Assembly (NCBI GenBank): GCA_024644045.1
Contig: JAHELT010000010.1
Location: forward strand, 1-59,338
Reading direction: 5' to 3'
Source: Chromatiales bacterium
Lineage (GTDB): Bacteria > Pseudomonadota > Gammaproteobacteria > JAHELT01
Length of the DNA stretch: 59,338 nt
Position 1 is the stretch's first letter. The number at the start of each line of letters is the position of its first letter. This document shows, one piece after another, positions 1-7,827 of this stretch. Made by a program: the position numbers and the translations under genes. Below the pieces are notes generated by a model, which was not told the DNA's origin, searched no databases, and saw nothing but the letters and a program-made list of their open reading frames with translations.

Positions 1-709
1 GCACCATCGGCGGCATGGCGTAGATGATGGTGGCGATCATTGCCGCCACCGGACCGAAGCCGAACAGGAACAGCACCGGCACCAGGTAGGCGAACACCGG
101 CACGGTCTGCATGAGGTCGAGCACCGGCGTGATCACCGCCTCGGCGCGGCGGCGGCGGAAGCCGAGAATACCGACCGCGAGACCGCCGGCTACGCCAATC
201 GGCACCGCGATCAGAATGGAAGACAGCGTCACCATGGCGCTGTCCCACTGGCCGAAAACGGCGAGGTAGGCGAAGCAGGCGCCGACCAGCAGCGCGAGCT
301 TCCAGTCCCTGGCGTAGTGTCCGAGAATCGCCGCCAGCGCGACCACCGCCAGCCAGGACAGGCGGCCGATCCGCACCGGCGTCTCGGCATCGGGCGCGAA
401 CGTGAAGCCCGCGGCGAGGACACCCTTGGCGGCCGCGAGCGGCCAGTCAAGCAGCCATGCGATCGAGCGCGTGAACTCCTTGAACGTGAAGACGCCGAAC
501 GTGGCTTCGTTGATCAGCCACTTCATTAGGCCGCTGATCCACAGGCGCAGCGCCACCTCCCAGTCGCGCGGGTAGCTGACCGCCCATGGCCACAGCTCGC
601 CGAGTGCGTACAGCAGCAACGTCAGCAGCAGGACGGCCGCCCACGCCAGCGCCCAGGGCCGGGGTCGCGCCTCGCCCCTCAGGCGCCGGTTCGCGAGCAC
701 GCTGCTCAT
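1..709 (-). CDS. proW: ProW-type permease of a glycine betaine/proline ABC importer (cut by window edge)
   Basis: Inner-membrane permease that carries the substrate captured by the neighbouring ProX-type protein. Only the first 236 residues lie in the window; the 3' end is beyond position 1. A short basic N-terminus is followed by hydrophobic stretches near residues 19-38, 115-150, 160-185 and 205-236. The segment LDLMQTVPVFAYLVPVL near residue 205 is the typical ProW/OpuAB run leading into the conserved permease domain. The ATG at 709 overlaps the stop of the ATPase gene by four bases (ATGA), so translation is probably coupled. Gene order here is binding protein, ATPase, permease, whereas enteric proU is V-W-X. 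Family is firm; the exact substrate (glycine betaine, proline betaine or another betaine) is not shown by the sequence. Confidence 0.88.
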   Translation of the reverse strand, partial: MSSVLANRRLRGEARPRPWALAWAAVLLLTLLLYALGELWPWAVSYPRDWEVALRLWISGLMKWLINEATFGVFTFKEFTRSIAWLLDWPLAAAKGVLAAGFTFAPDAETPVRIGRLSWLAVVALAAILGHYARDWKLALLVGACFAYLAVFGQWDSAMVTLSSILIAVPIGVAGGLAVGILGFRRRRAEAVITPVLDLMQTVPVFAYLVPVLFLFGFGPVAAMIATIIYAMPPMV

Positions 710-1794
710 GTGCGGTGGTTTTTGCCTACCAGTACGTCCAGTACCGCTCGCCGGCTCAGCCGGCCGACGGCCTTGCCCTGCTCGTCGGTGACCGAGACGT
801 CACTGTCGCCGTCGATCAGCGCCTCGGCCAGATCCTCGACTTTCGCGCTGGCCGCCACGCTGCCGGCCAAGCCCTCGGCGCCGCCCAGCGGGCTCATGAT
901 CGCACCGGCAGACAGCACCTTGGCGCGCGGGATGTCCTTGGTGAACTCGGCCACGTAGTCGGTGGCCGGGCGCAGCACCAGTTCCTCGGGCGTGCCGATC
1001 TGAATCACTGCCCCGTCCTGCATGATGGCGATGCGGTCCGCCAGGCGGATGGCCTCATCGAAATCGTGGGTGATGAATACGATGCTCTTGTGCAGCACAT
1101 TCTGCAGGCGCAGGAACTCGTCCTGCATCTCGCGGCGGATCAGTGGGTCCAGGGCGGAGAAGGGCTCGTCCAGGAACCAGATCTCCGGCTCCACCGCCAG
1201 CGAGCGGGCGATACCGACTCGTTGCTGCTGCCCGCCGGAGAGCTCGCGCGGATAGTAGTTCTCGCGGTCCTTGAGCCCCACAAGCTCGATCACTTCCAGC
1301 GCACGGCGCTCGCGCGCACCGCGCTCGACGCCCTGAATCTCCAGCGGGAACGCCACGTTCCCGAGCACCGTAAGGTGTGGCAACAACGCAAAGTGCTGGA
1401 ACACCATGCCCATCTTGTGCCGCCGTATGTCGGTCAGCTGCTTTTCCGACATCTGCAGCAGATCGCGATCCTCGAAAAACACCTGCCCGGCGGTGGGCTC
1501 GATGAGGCGGGACATGCAACGCACGATGGTCGACTTGCCGGAGCCGGACAGGCCCATGATGATGAAGATCTCACCCTCGAAGACCTCGAGGGTCACGTCG
1601 CGCACTGCACCGATCATTCCGGCAGCGCTCAATTGCGCGGCGCTCGGCATGTAATCGTGCTCGCTCAGGAAACGCTCGGCGTTGTTGCCGAACACCTTCC
1701 ACACCCCGCGGCACGCGATCTTATGACTCCGCCCGGTGTGCGAGGCGGGCGCCTGCACGGGTGCTGCGCTGCTCGTGGTTTCCTCTACGGGCAT
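706..1794 (-). CDS. proV: ProV-type ATP-binding subunit of the betaine ABC importer
   Basis: Cytoplasmic ATPase that powers the ProXW-type importer, 362 residues. Walker A GLSGSGKST is at residues 81-89, the signature LSGGQ at 185-189 and Walker B FLDEPFSALDP from about 207. After the nucleotide-binding domain there is a C-terminal extension (about residues 265-362) in the position of the CBS-type regulatory region of ProV/OpuAA, where ionic strength is sensed in characterised members. The length fits ProV (about 400) with a slightly short tail. It lies 63 bases downstream of the binding-protein gene, with a stable inverted repeat between them, and overlaps the permease gene by four bases. 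Start chosen at ATG 1794; the first 25 residues are low complexity, so a later start is possible. Confidence 0.92.
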   Translation of the reverse strand: MPVEETTSSAAPVQAPASHTGRSHKIACRGVWKVFGNNAERFLSEHDYMPSAAQLSAAGMIGAVRDVTLEVFEGEIFIIMGLSGSGKSTIVRCMSRLIEPTAGQVFFEDRDLLQMSEKQLTDIRRHKMGMVFQHFALLPHLTVLGNVAFPLEIQGVERGARERRALEVIELVGLKDRENYYPRELSGGQQQRVGIARSLAVEPEIWFLDEPFSALDPLIRREMQDEFLRLQNVLHKSIVFITHDFDEAIRLADRIAIMQDGAVIQIGTPEELVLRPATDYVAEFTKDIPRAKVLSAGAIMSPLGGAEGLAGSVAASAKVEDLAEALIDGDSDVSVTDEQGKAVGRLSRRAVLDVLVGKNHRT

Positions 1795-1808
1795 TGCAGT
1801 CGGCTCGG

Positions 1809-1834
1809 GCTGCCGGCACCGGGCGGCCGGCAGC
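1809..1834 (-). promoter_or_regulatory. Intercistronic hairpin between proX and proV
   Basis: Perfect 9-bp inverted repeat: GCTGCCGGC at 1809-1817 and GCCGGCAGC at 1826-1834, loop of 8 bases. It falls between the stop of the binding-protein gene and the start of the ATPase gene. There is no T-run on the minus strand after it, so a full terminator is unlikely. By analogy with malE-malF type arrangements it may protect the upstream message from 3' decay and keep the binding protein in excess. That role is inference. Confidence 0.6.
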
Positions 1835-1857
1835 CCCGTGAAACGGTGCCGCCGCCG

Positions 1858-2817
1858 TCAGCTACACGCGGTCCACTTCTGCCACGTGCTCTTGTTGCCG
1901 TTGATCCAGCTCTCGACGACGTCATCGACCTTCTTACCTTCGAGGTCGACTTCACCGACCATCGTGCCCATTTCCTGATTGGACAGCTTGAAGTTCTTCA
2001 CGGCGCGGTAGGCGCAGGGCCACTTGCTCTCGCCGCCCTTCCAGCCGACCTTCTTGATCCAGCCGCGCGGCTTGCCGCAATCATAGGCCATGTTCGGGTT
2101 CATGCCCCACTTCGGGTCGCTGTAGCACTCCTCGGTGTAGCGCGGGAAATCGACCCACTCGCCCTTGAACTTGATCGGCGCCCAGTGCGGCGTGTAGACC
2201 CAGGCCAGCACCGGCGCTTTACGCTCGTACGCCGACTGAATCTCGGCGAACAGCGCCGCATCGGTGCCCGCATGCACCACCTCATAGTTCAAGCCCAGCG
2301 CTTCCGCGCGCTCGTCGTCGAACCCGGCCCAGGTCACCGGTCCGCCCAGGTAGCGGCCCTTGGGATGCGTATCCGGCGTCGAGAACGCCTCGGCACACTT
2401 GTTCAACGCTTTCCAGTCGGGCAGCCCCGGACACTTCTCCTTCATGTAGGCCGGGTACCACCACTCCTCGATGGCAACCATGCCGGTTTCACCCAGGTCG
2501 ACGGTCTTGCCGGTTTTGAGGCTTTCGTCCATGGCCTGCTTGCCGGTGGTCTCCCACATTTCCATGGCGACGTGCAGATCGCCGGATTCGAGGCCCGCGA
2601 ACTGCGCGATGTAGTCGGCCTGCTGGTATTTGACGTTGTAGCCCATCTCCTCCAGCACGCGGCCCATGATGTGGGTGGTGATATACTGACCGGTCCAGTC
2701 GTGGATGGTCAGGATGATGGGATCCTTGGACTCGGGGGCGGCGGCGCTCACCGAGCCGGTGAAACCGATCCCCGACGCCACTGCAACCGCAGTGAGGACT
2801 TTGACGAGGGTTCTCAT
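1858..2817 (-). CDS. proX: ProX-type substrate-binding protein for glycine betaine or related betaine
   Basis: Periplasmic binding protein of 319 residues. The start at ATG 2817 is chosen because it is preceded by GGAGGAG at ideal spacing and begins a clear signal peptide (basic MRTLVK, a hydrophobic core, then SVSAA-like cleavage near residue 25). The same frame stays open to 2988, but that extension crosses the predicted promoter and is not expected to be translated. The mature part begins with PIILTIHDWTGQ and is rich in Trp and Tyr (for example EEWWYP, WVYTPHW), as expected for an OpuAC-type fold that binds quaternary ammonium groups in an aromatic box. It is first in its operon (X-V-W), fitting high expression. 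Substrate class is confident; the exact ligand is not. Confidence 0.92.
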   Translation of the reverse strand: MRTLVKVLTAVAVASGIGFTGSVSAAAPESKDPIILTIHDWTGQYITTHIMGRVLEEMGYNVKYQQADYIAQFAGLESGDLHVAMEMWETTGKQAMDESLKTGKTVDLGETGMVAIEEWWYPAYMKEKCPGLPDWKALNKCAEAFSTPDTHPKGRYLGGPVTWAGFDDERAEALGLNYEVVHAGTDAALFAEIQSAYERKAPVLAWVYTPHWAPIKFKGEWVDFPRYTEECYSDPKWGMNPNMAYDCGKPRGWIKKVGWKGGESKWPCAYRAVKNFKLSNQEMGTMVGEVDLEGKKVDDVVESWINGNKSTWQKWTACS

Positions 2818-2903
2818 AGGGTCTCCTCCAGATTGTCGTTTTTCGTCGCCGCTCGCAAGCGCGCGGCGATGCGCTCGGCCGCACCCGACCAAGCACTCAA
2901 TCA

Positions 2904-2931
2904 AGTATGCGTCATATCCACATGATGTCAA
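2904..2931 (-). promoter_or_regulatory. Predicted sigma-70 promoter of proX-proV-proW
   Basis: Read on the minus strand: a perfect TTGACA at 2931-2926, 16 bases, then CATACT at 2909-2904 (4 of 6 matches to TATAAT). Transcription would start near 2897, about 80 bases before the proX ATG. The -35 box lies inside the left half-site of the inverted repeat at 2918-2964, so a bound regulator would block it. Confidence 0.6.
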
Positions 2932-2964
2932 TTGAGCCACGTGGTTTGTGTTGAAATTATGTGG
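2918..2964. promoter_or_regulatory. Large inverted repeat, candidate operator for the divergent DeoR regulator
   Basis: CCACATGATGTCAA at 2918-2931 is matched on the other strand by TTGAAATTATGTGG at 2951-2964: 12 of 14 positions agree as an inverted repeat, with 19 bases between the arms. A perfect 8-bp palindrome, CCACGTGG (2937-2944), sits at the centre. Each arm contains the -35-like hexamer of one divergent promoter (TTGACA for proX, TTGAAA for the regulator), so part of the symmetry could come from promoter constraint. The conserved ATGTGG part is outside the hexamers. The right arm overlaps the upstream GTG at 2961, which argues that the regulator starts further downstream. Confidence 0.6.
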
Positions 2965-2999
2965 AAGATGTGTTGGATTTACCGCCATCGAATCGCCCG

Positions 3000-3785
3000 A
3001 TGGAACGTATCCGCGCGCCGATGGTGACCTTCTCCAACAGACGTCAGTCGGAAATCATGCAAACCGTGCGGCTGCACGGCGCCTGCACGATCGGCGAGCT
3101 CGCCTCGCAGCTGCAGGTCTCCGACGAAACGATCCGGCGCAACGTCAAACCGCTGGTTTCGCGCGGGCTCATTCTCAAGGTGCACGGCGGCATCGCGCTC
3201 CCCGAGCAGTTGCAGGAGCCGCCGTTTCAGCGCCGTATGGCGGAGCACAAGATTGCCAAGCAGCGGGTCGCCGCACTGGCGGCAAAGCAGATCGAGAACG
3301 GCGACTCGCTGGTCATCGACAGCGGCTCGACGACCAGCTACGTGGCACTCGCGCTGTGCAGCCACAGCAACCTGCTGGTGGTCACCAACTCGGCGGAGAT
3401 CGCGCGTACGCTGGCGCCACGCAACGGCAACCGCGTATACATGGCCGGCGGTGAGCTGCGCGCCAACGACGGTGCCGCATTCGGACCGGCCGTCGAGGCG
3501 TTCGTACGCCAGTTCGAAGTGCGCCACGCGGTGCTATCGATCGGCGGCATCAGCGCGAGCACCGGCTTCATGGACTTTCAGCTGTGCGAGGCCGAGTTTG
3601 CGCGCGCGGCGATCGATCAGGCAGAGCAGACGCTGGTGGTGGCCGATCGTTCGAAGTTCGGCCGCAAGGCACCGATTAAAGTGTGCGCCGCCGACGCGGT
3701 CGACCTGCTCCTCACCGAGGCGCCACCGCCGCCGCCCTTCGCTGCGCGGCTGTGCGAGGCGGGCGTGCGGTTGATGGCAGCCTGA
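3000..3785 (+). CDS. DeoR/GlpR-family transcriptional regulator
   Basis: DNA-binding regulator of about 261 residues. An N-terminal DeoR helix-turn-helix spans roughly residues 12-60: RRQSEIMQTV is followed by TIGELASQLQVSDETIRRNV, a textbook recognition helix. A C-terminal DeoRC sensor domain follows, with DSGSTTSYVA and the SIGGISASTGF loop that in the family bind phosphorylated sugars or related ligands. Possible starts are GTG 2961, ATG 3000 and ATG 3021; 2961 lies inside the putative operator, and none has a strong ribosome site, so 3000 is a compromise. The gene is divergent from proX and is the obvious candidate regulator of the importer and perhaps of the downstream dehydrogenase. The inducer is unknown. 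Confidence 0.9.
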   Translation: MERIRAPMVTFSNRRQSEIMQTVRLHGACTIGELASQLQVSDETIRRNVKPLVSRGLILKVHGGIALPEQLQEPPFQRRMAEHKIAKQRVAALAAKQIENGDSLVIDSGSTTSYVALALCSHSNLLVVTNSAEIARTLAPRNGNRVYMAGGELRANDGAAFGPAVEAFVRQFEVRHAVLSIGGISASTGFMDFQLCEAEFARAAIDQAEQTLVVADRSKFGRKAPIKVCAADAVDLLLTEAPPPPPFAARLCEAGVRLMAA

Positions 3786-3806
3786 GGCCAGGGCGGCGTG
3801 CGGCGT

Positions 3807-4271
3807 TCAGAGGCGATACACGATGAGCAGGACGCTCTGCTCGATGGCCGGATCGAGCGGCGTGTAGTCATTGTTGTGCAGGACGACGCGCAGATCATGC
3901 GACCCGTCGGTGATGTCGGCCGGTATCTGCACTGTGATCGTCGGATCGGCGCCCGCCGCAAGATAGTCATCGCCGCCCGAACCGTCGAGGTACACGCGAT
4001 AATGGCCGGTGCCGGATTCGTTCGCCTGACCCATCTTCGAGGCATCGAGCGTGAAGTCGGCTACCGACACCGTGACGGTGACCTGGTCGTTGGGCTGGAC
4101 CGCGTGGGTCTTGTCGGCTTTGACCGCGAGCTGCGGGCCGGCTGCACCTGTCGCAGCCGGCGGCGTGGTGGCAGCCTCCGTCGGCGCGCTGGCGGTTCCC
4201 TGATCGGGAGAGCAGCCGGCGAGCGCCGAGAGCACGAAGAACACCGTGGCGGAAAGAGCGGCGTGGCGCAT
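3807..4271 (-). CDS. Small exported lipoprotein of unknown function
   Basis: Protein of 154 residues with a lipoprotein signal: MRHAALSATVFFVLSALAGC, lipobox LAGC with Cys at residue 20. A 25-residue Ala/Thr/Pro-rich linker follows, then a compact beta-rich domain containing GHYRVYLDG and DLRVVLHNND. That domain looks like an immunoglobulin-like or DUF4399-like fold seen in small exported proteins; the resemblance is weak. It would be anchored in the outer or inner membrane facing the periplasm. It converges with the DeoR gene (21 bases between the stops) and diverges from the dehydrogenase gene. No function is claimed. Confidence 0.8.
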   Translation of the reverse strand: MRHAALSATVFFVLSALAGCSPDQGTASAPTEAATTPPAATGAAGPQLAVKADKTHAVQPNDQVTVTVSVADFTLDASKMGQANESGTGHYRVYLDGSGGDDYLAAGADPTITVQIPADITDGSHDLRVVLHNNDYTPLDPAIEQSVLLIVYRL

Positions 4272-4396
4272 GCGTGAAACCCCGATTGGCGGTCAATGGG
4301 TCGAGCGCACGATCTTAGCGTTCAACACCCGCTACTTGAAGTCCGTTACGGTCGCGCGCCGCCAGGCGACGCTGCGCCGCGGACCCCCGCCAGCGC

Positions 4397-6841
4397 ATGT
4401 CTGACCCGCCGGACCAGGCGCGCATCGTCGTGATCGGCGGCGGCATCATCGGCTGCTCGACGGCCTACCATCTGGCACTGCACGGTTGCAACGACGTCGT
4501 TCTTCTGGAGCGCGCGCAGCTCACGTCGGGCTCCACCTGGCACGCGGCAGGACTCGTGGGCCAGCTGCGCGCGAGCGCCAACATCACGCAGCTGCTGCGC
4601 TACTCCGTCGAGCTCTATGCCCGCCTCGAGCAGGAGACCGGGCTCGCCACCGGCTGGAAGGCAAACGGTTCCCTGCGCCTGTGCTGCAGCAAGGCGCGGC
4701 GCACCGAGATTCAGCGCCAGATGGTCACCGCGCAGTCCTTCGGTCTGCACATGGAGTTCCTGTCGCCGGGCGAAATCGCGGAACTGTGCCCGGGCATGAG
4801 CGTAGCAGGCCTGGACAGCGGCGTTTACGTCCCCTCCGACGGCGTGGCCAGCCCCAGCGATCTGACCATGTCGCTGGCCAAAGGCGCGCGCGACCGCGGG
4901 GTGCAGATAGTCGAGAACACGCCGGTGACCGGACTGCAGCTGAAGGACGGTGCGGTGGCGGCAGTGATAACGCCGCAGGGATCGATTCGCTGCGAGAGCG
5001 TCGCAATCTGCGCCGGCCTGTGGTCGCGTGAGATCGCACGCAGCGTGGGCGCGAACATTCCGCTGTTGCCGTCGCACCATCAGTACATGATCACCGAAAC
5101 CCTCGAGGATTTGAGCCCGGACATGCCCGGCATCCGCGACCCGGACCGCCTGACCTATTACAAGGAAGAGGTCGGCGGCCTGGCCGCCGGCGGCTACGAG
5201 TTCAACCCGGTGCCACTCGAAGGCCGGCCTGCGCGCGACGACGCGGCGTTCGAGCTGTACCCCGAGATGCTCGAGCATTTCGAGCAGTTCATGCCGGGGA
5301 TGATCGAGCGTTTTCCCGGGCTCGCCGCGGTCGGCGTCAAGCGCTGGTTCAACGGGGTGGAGTCGTTCACCGAGGATACCAATTTCATCCTCGGCGAGCT
5401 GCCGGAGGTTCGCGGGCTGTACACGGCCTCGGGCTTCAACGCGATGGGCATAGCCTCTGCCGGCGGAGCGGGCATGGCGCTGGCGCGCTGGATGATCGAC
5501 GGCGAGCAGCCTTTCGACCTGTGGCCGGTCGATCCGCGACGCTTCGGTGCGCTGCACCGCTCCGACAGATCGGTTCGCGTGCGTGCGCTCGAGGGCCAGG
5601 GCCACCACTATGCGATGCACTGGCCGCACTATGAGTTCACCGCCGGGCGTCCGCTGCGGCGCACGCCCCTGTTTTACCGGCTGCACGAGCACGGCGCCTG
5701 CTTCGGCGCCAAGTCCGGCTGGGAGCGCCCCAACTGGTTCGCCCCGGCGGGCGTCGACGCCAGAGACGAGTACAGCTTCGGACGCCCGAACTGGTTCGAG
5801 CACGTGGCCGCCGAGCATACCGCGGCGAGGGAAACGGCCGCGCTGTTCGATCAGTCGGCGTTCGTGAAGTTCGTCGTGACGGGGCGCGATGCGGCAGGCG
5901 CGCTGCAGCGTATCTGCGCTGGCGACGTCGCAACCGATCCCGGGCGCGTTACCTACACTCAGATGTTGAACCGGCGCGGCGGCATCGAGTGCGACCTTAC
6001 CGTGACCCGCGTGTCCACCAGCGAGTTCTACCTGGTGACCGGCACCGCAATGGCCACGCACGACCTGCATCACGTTCGCCGCCACTTGCGCAGCGGCGAA
6101 GACGTGACGGTGGTCGACGTGACGTCGGGTTACGGCGTGCTCGGCTTGATGGGCCCGCAGTCGCGGAGCATCCTGCAGTCCGTAGCCGAGGCGGACGTCT
6201 CCGCCGCCGCTTTCCCGTTCCGCGGCGTGCGCGAGATCATGGTCGCGGGTGCGCCGGTGCGTGTCATTCGCATGACCTTCGTCGGCGAGCTCGGCTGGGA
6301 GCTGCATATCCCGAGCGAGTTCATGATCACGGTGTACGATGCGCTGCACGAAGCCGGGCAAGGGCTCGGCCTGCGCAACGCAGGCTATCGCGCTATCGAT
6401 TCGCTGCGCCTGGAAAAGCAGTTCTGCGTATGGGGCGCGGAGATCACGCCGGACGACCTGCCCTACGAGGCGGGCCTCGGTTTTGCGATCGCACTGCACA
6501 AGGACACCGACTTCGTGGGACGGGATGCCTTGCTGAAGCACGGCAACCAGCCGTTGAACAAGCGCCTGGTCAGCGTCACCACGGAGGATCAGGACGTGGT
6601 GCTGCTCGGCCGCGAGACGATATATCGCGACGACCGGGTCGTCGGCTGGTTGAGCAGCGGCGGCTACGGGCACACCATCGGCAAGCCGCTGGGACTGGGG
6701 TACCTTCGCAATCCGCAGGGTGTTGACGACGGGTTTATCGCCGGCGGCCACTACCAGCTGGATGTGGCGGGCAAACGCATCGACGCGCAGGTTCACGCCC
6801 GGGCGGTGTACGATCCGCACGGCGAGCGGATGCGCAGCTGA
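4397..6841 (+). CDS. Dimethylglycine/sarcosine dehydrogenase-like flavoprotein with folate (GcvT) domain
   Basis: 814-residue enzyme of the dimethylglycine dehydrogenase/sarcosine dehydrogenase family, which oxidatively demethylates N-methyl amino acids and passes the one-carbon unit to tetrahydrofolate. The N-terminal FAD domain (about 10-370) opens with VVIGGGIIGCSTAYHLA (GxGxxG). STWHAAGL at residues 46-53 contains the His (residue 49) at the position of covalent flavin attachment in mammalian dimethylglycine dehydrogenase. A GcvT-like aminomethyltransferase domain follows (about 420-680, YTQMLNRRGGIE), then a GcvT C-terminal barrel (about 700-810). The length matches the two-domain family. 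It sits beside a betaine importer and a choline-kinase-like gene, consistent with betaine-derived methylamine use. The exact substrate cannot be read from sequence. Confidence 0.9.
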   Translation: MSDPPDQARIVVIGGGIIGCSTAYHLALHGCNDVVLLERAQLTSGSTWHAAGLVGQLRASANITQLLRYSVELYARLEQETGLATGWKANGSLRLCCSKARRTEIQRQMVTAQSFGLHMEFLSPGEIAELCPGMSVAGLDSGVYVPSDGVASPSDLTMSLAKGARDRGVQIVENTPVTGLQLKDGAVAAVITPQGSIRCESVAICAGLWSREIARSVGANIPLLPSHHQYMITETLEDLSPDMPGIRDPDRLTYYKEEVGGLAAGGYEFNPVPLEGRPARDDAAFELYPEMLEHFEQFMPGMIERFPGLAAVGVKRWFNGVESFTEDTNFILGELPEVRGLYTASGFNAMGIASAGGAGMALARWMIDGEQPFDLWPVDPRRFGALHRSDRSVRVRALEGQGHHYAMHWPHYEFTAGRPLRRTPLFYRLHEHGACFGAKSGWERPNWFAPAGVDARDEYSFGRPNWFEHVAAEHTAARETAALFDQSAFVKFVVTGRDAAGALQRICAGDVATDPGRVTYTQMLNRRGGIECDLTVTRVSTSEFYLVTGTAMATHDLHHVRRHLRSGEDVTVVDVTSGYGVLGLMGPQSRSILQSVAEADVSAAAFPFRGVREIMVAGAPVRVIRMTFVGELGWELHIPSEFMITVYDALHEAGQGLGLRNAGYRAIDSLRLEKQFCVWGAEITPDDLPYEAGLGFAIALHKDTDFVGRDALLKHGNQPLNKRLVSVTTEDQDVVLLGRETIYRDDRVVGWLSSGGYGHTIGKPLGLGYLRNPQGVDDGFIAGGHYQLDVAGKRIDAQVHARAVYDPHGERMRS

Positions 6842-6857
6842 CGGACAGGACACCGGG

Positions 6858-7736
6858 ATGTCGAGCACGGTTGAAATCATTGAACGCCTGAGCTTCTGGA
6901 AGGGCGACATCGAACTGGAACCCCTGTCGGGCGGGCTCAGCAACGAAAGCTTCATCGTCACCGACCGGGGCAGGAAGTACGTGGCACGTTACGGGCTGGA
7001 TATTCCGGTGCATCACGTGATTCGCGCACGCGAGCTGGAAATCAGCCGCGCGGCCGCGGCGGTGGGGCTTTCGCCGGCGCTGCACCTCGCGCAAGACGGG
7101 GTGATGGTTTTCGACTTTGTCGACGGTAAAACCTACGCGGCCGAAGACCTGCCGCCCAACCTGCCGGCAGTCGTTGCGCTGATCAAGCGATGTCACACCG
7201 AGATGCAGTATCACGTGCGCGGCACCGGCTACCTGTTCTGGGTGTTCCACGTGCTGCGCGACTACGCGCACACCATGCGCGAAGGCAACAGCCGCATGCT
7301 CGCCGAGCTGCCGCGCCTGGTGGCGATCGCCGAGGAGCTCGAGGCGTCCTCGGGTCAGCCCGTAATCAGCATCTGCCACTCGGACCTGCTGGCTGCAAAC
7401 TTCATCGATGACGGCGAACGGCTGTGGCTGATCGACTGGGAGTACGGCGCATTCGGCAACATCTGGTTCGACCTCGGCAACGTCTGTGCGATCTCGAACT
7501 TTCCGCGCGAGGCTGAGGCGGCACTGCTGCAGGCCTATTTCGAACGTGAGCCGGATGCAGGCGACTGGCGCCGCCTGGACGCCATGCGCTGTGCGGCACA
7601 CCTGCGCGAAGCGATGTGGGCAATGGTCTCCGAGCTGCACATGACGCTGGACGTGGACTACGAAGCGTACACCGCGGAGCAGCTGGCGGGCTTCGAAGCG
7701 GCGCACGCGCGCTACCGGGAACGCTACGGATTGTGA
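6858..7736 (+). CDS. Choline-kinase-like phosphotransferase (APH/ChoK family)
   Basis: 292-residue kinase-like protein of the choline/ethanolamine kinase and aminoglycoside phosphotransferase fold, expected to move phosphate from ATP to a hydroxyl group in the cytoplasm. The start at ATG 6858 lies 17 bases after the dehydrogenase stop; the frame is open further upstream but overlaps the dehydrogenase. An N-lobe with LSGGLSNESF (nucleotide loop) is followed by the catalytic loop ICHSDLLAANFI (HxDxxxxN, the Brenner motif) and the metal-binding LIDWEYGAFGNIWFDLGN. All key residues appear intact. Tight spacing to the dehydrogenase suggests one transcript. Choline, ethanolamine or another amino-alcohol is a reasonable guess from context, but the substrate is not proven. 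Confidence 0.87.
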   Translation: MSSTVEIIERLSFWKGDIELEPLSGGLSNESFIVTDRGRKYVARYGLDIPVHHVIRARELEISRAAAAVGLSPALHLAQDGVMVFDFVDGKTYAAEDLPPNLPAVVALIKRCHTEMQYHVRGTGYLFWVFHVLRDYAHTMREGNSRMLAELPRLVAIAEELEASSGQPVISICHSDLLAANFIDDGERLWLIDWEYGAFGNIWFDLGNVCAISNFPREAEAALLQAYFEREPDAGDWRRLDAMRCAAHLREAMWAMVSELHMTLDVDYEAYTAEQLAGFEAAHARYRERYGL

Positions 7737-7759
7737 TCGCGGAACGAAAAACGGCGACC

Positions 7760-7790
7760 TTCTACTTTTTGGATTCGCCAAAAAGTAGAA
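7760..7790. repeat. Perfect 13-bp inverted repeat (A+T-rich hairpin)
   Basis: TTCTACTTTTTGG at 7760-7772 and CCAAAAAGTAGAA at 7778-7790 form a perfect 13-bp stem with the 5-base loop ATTCG. It lies in the 91-base gap between the phosphotransferase and HAD genes. The A+T content contrasts with the GC-rich surroundings. It has no long T-run outside the stem, but the stem itself is U-rich in RNA. It could act as a two-way terminator or belong to a dispersed repeat family; no second copy was seen in this window. Confidence 0.6.
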
Positions 7791-7827
7791 TGCCCCGGTT
7801 CCGACATTTCCTTAAAACGATGCCGCA

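Noticed and set aside
586-2925. A 779-codon plus-strand open frame opposite proV and proX.
   Set aside because: The minus strand encodes two proteins with complete motifs. The plus frame is Arg/His/Ala-rich, without a domain or ribosome site, and is a GC-rich antisense shadow.
2961-2999. GTG 2961 as start of the DeoR regulator.
   Set aside because: It sits inside the right arm of the inverted repeat and before the expected transcription start; the helix-turn-helix needs only ATG 3000 or 3021.
4346-6961. An 871-codon minus-strand open frame opposite the dehydrogenase.
   Set aside because: It is the mirror of codon bias in the real gene; no motif, no start signal.
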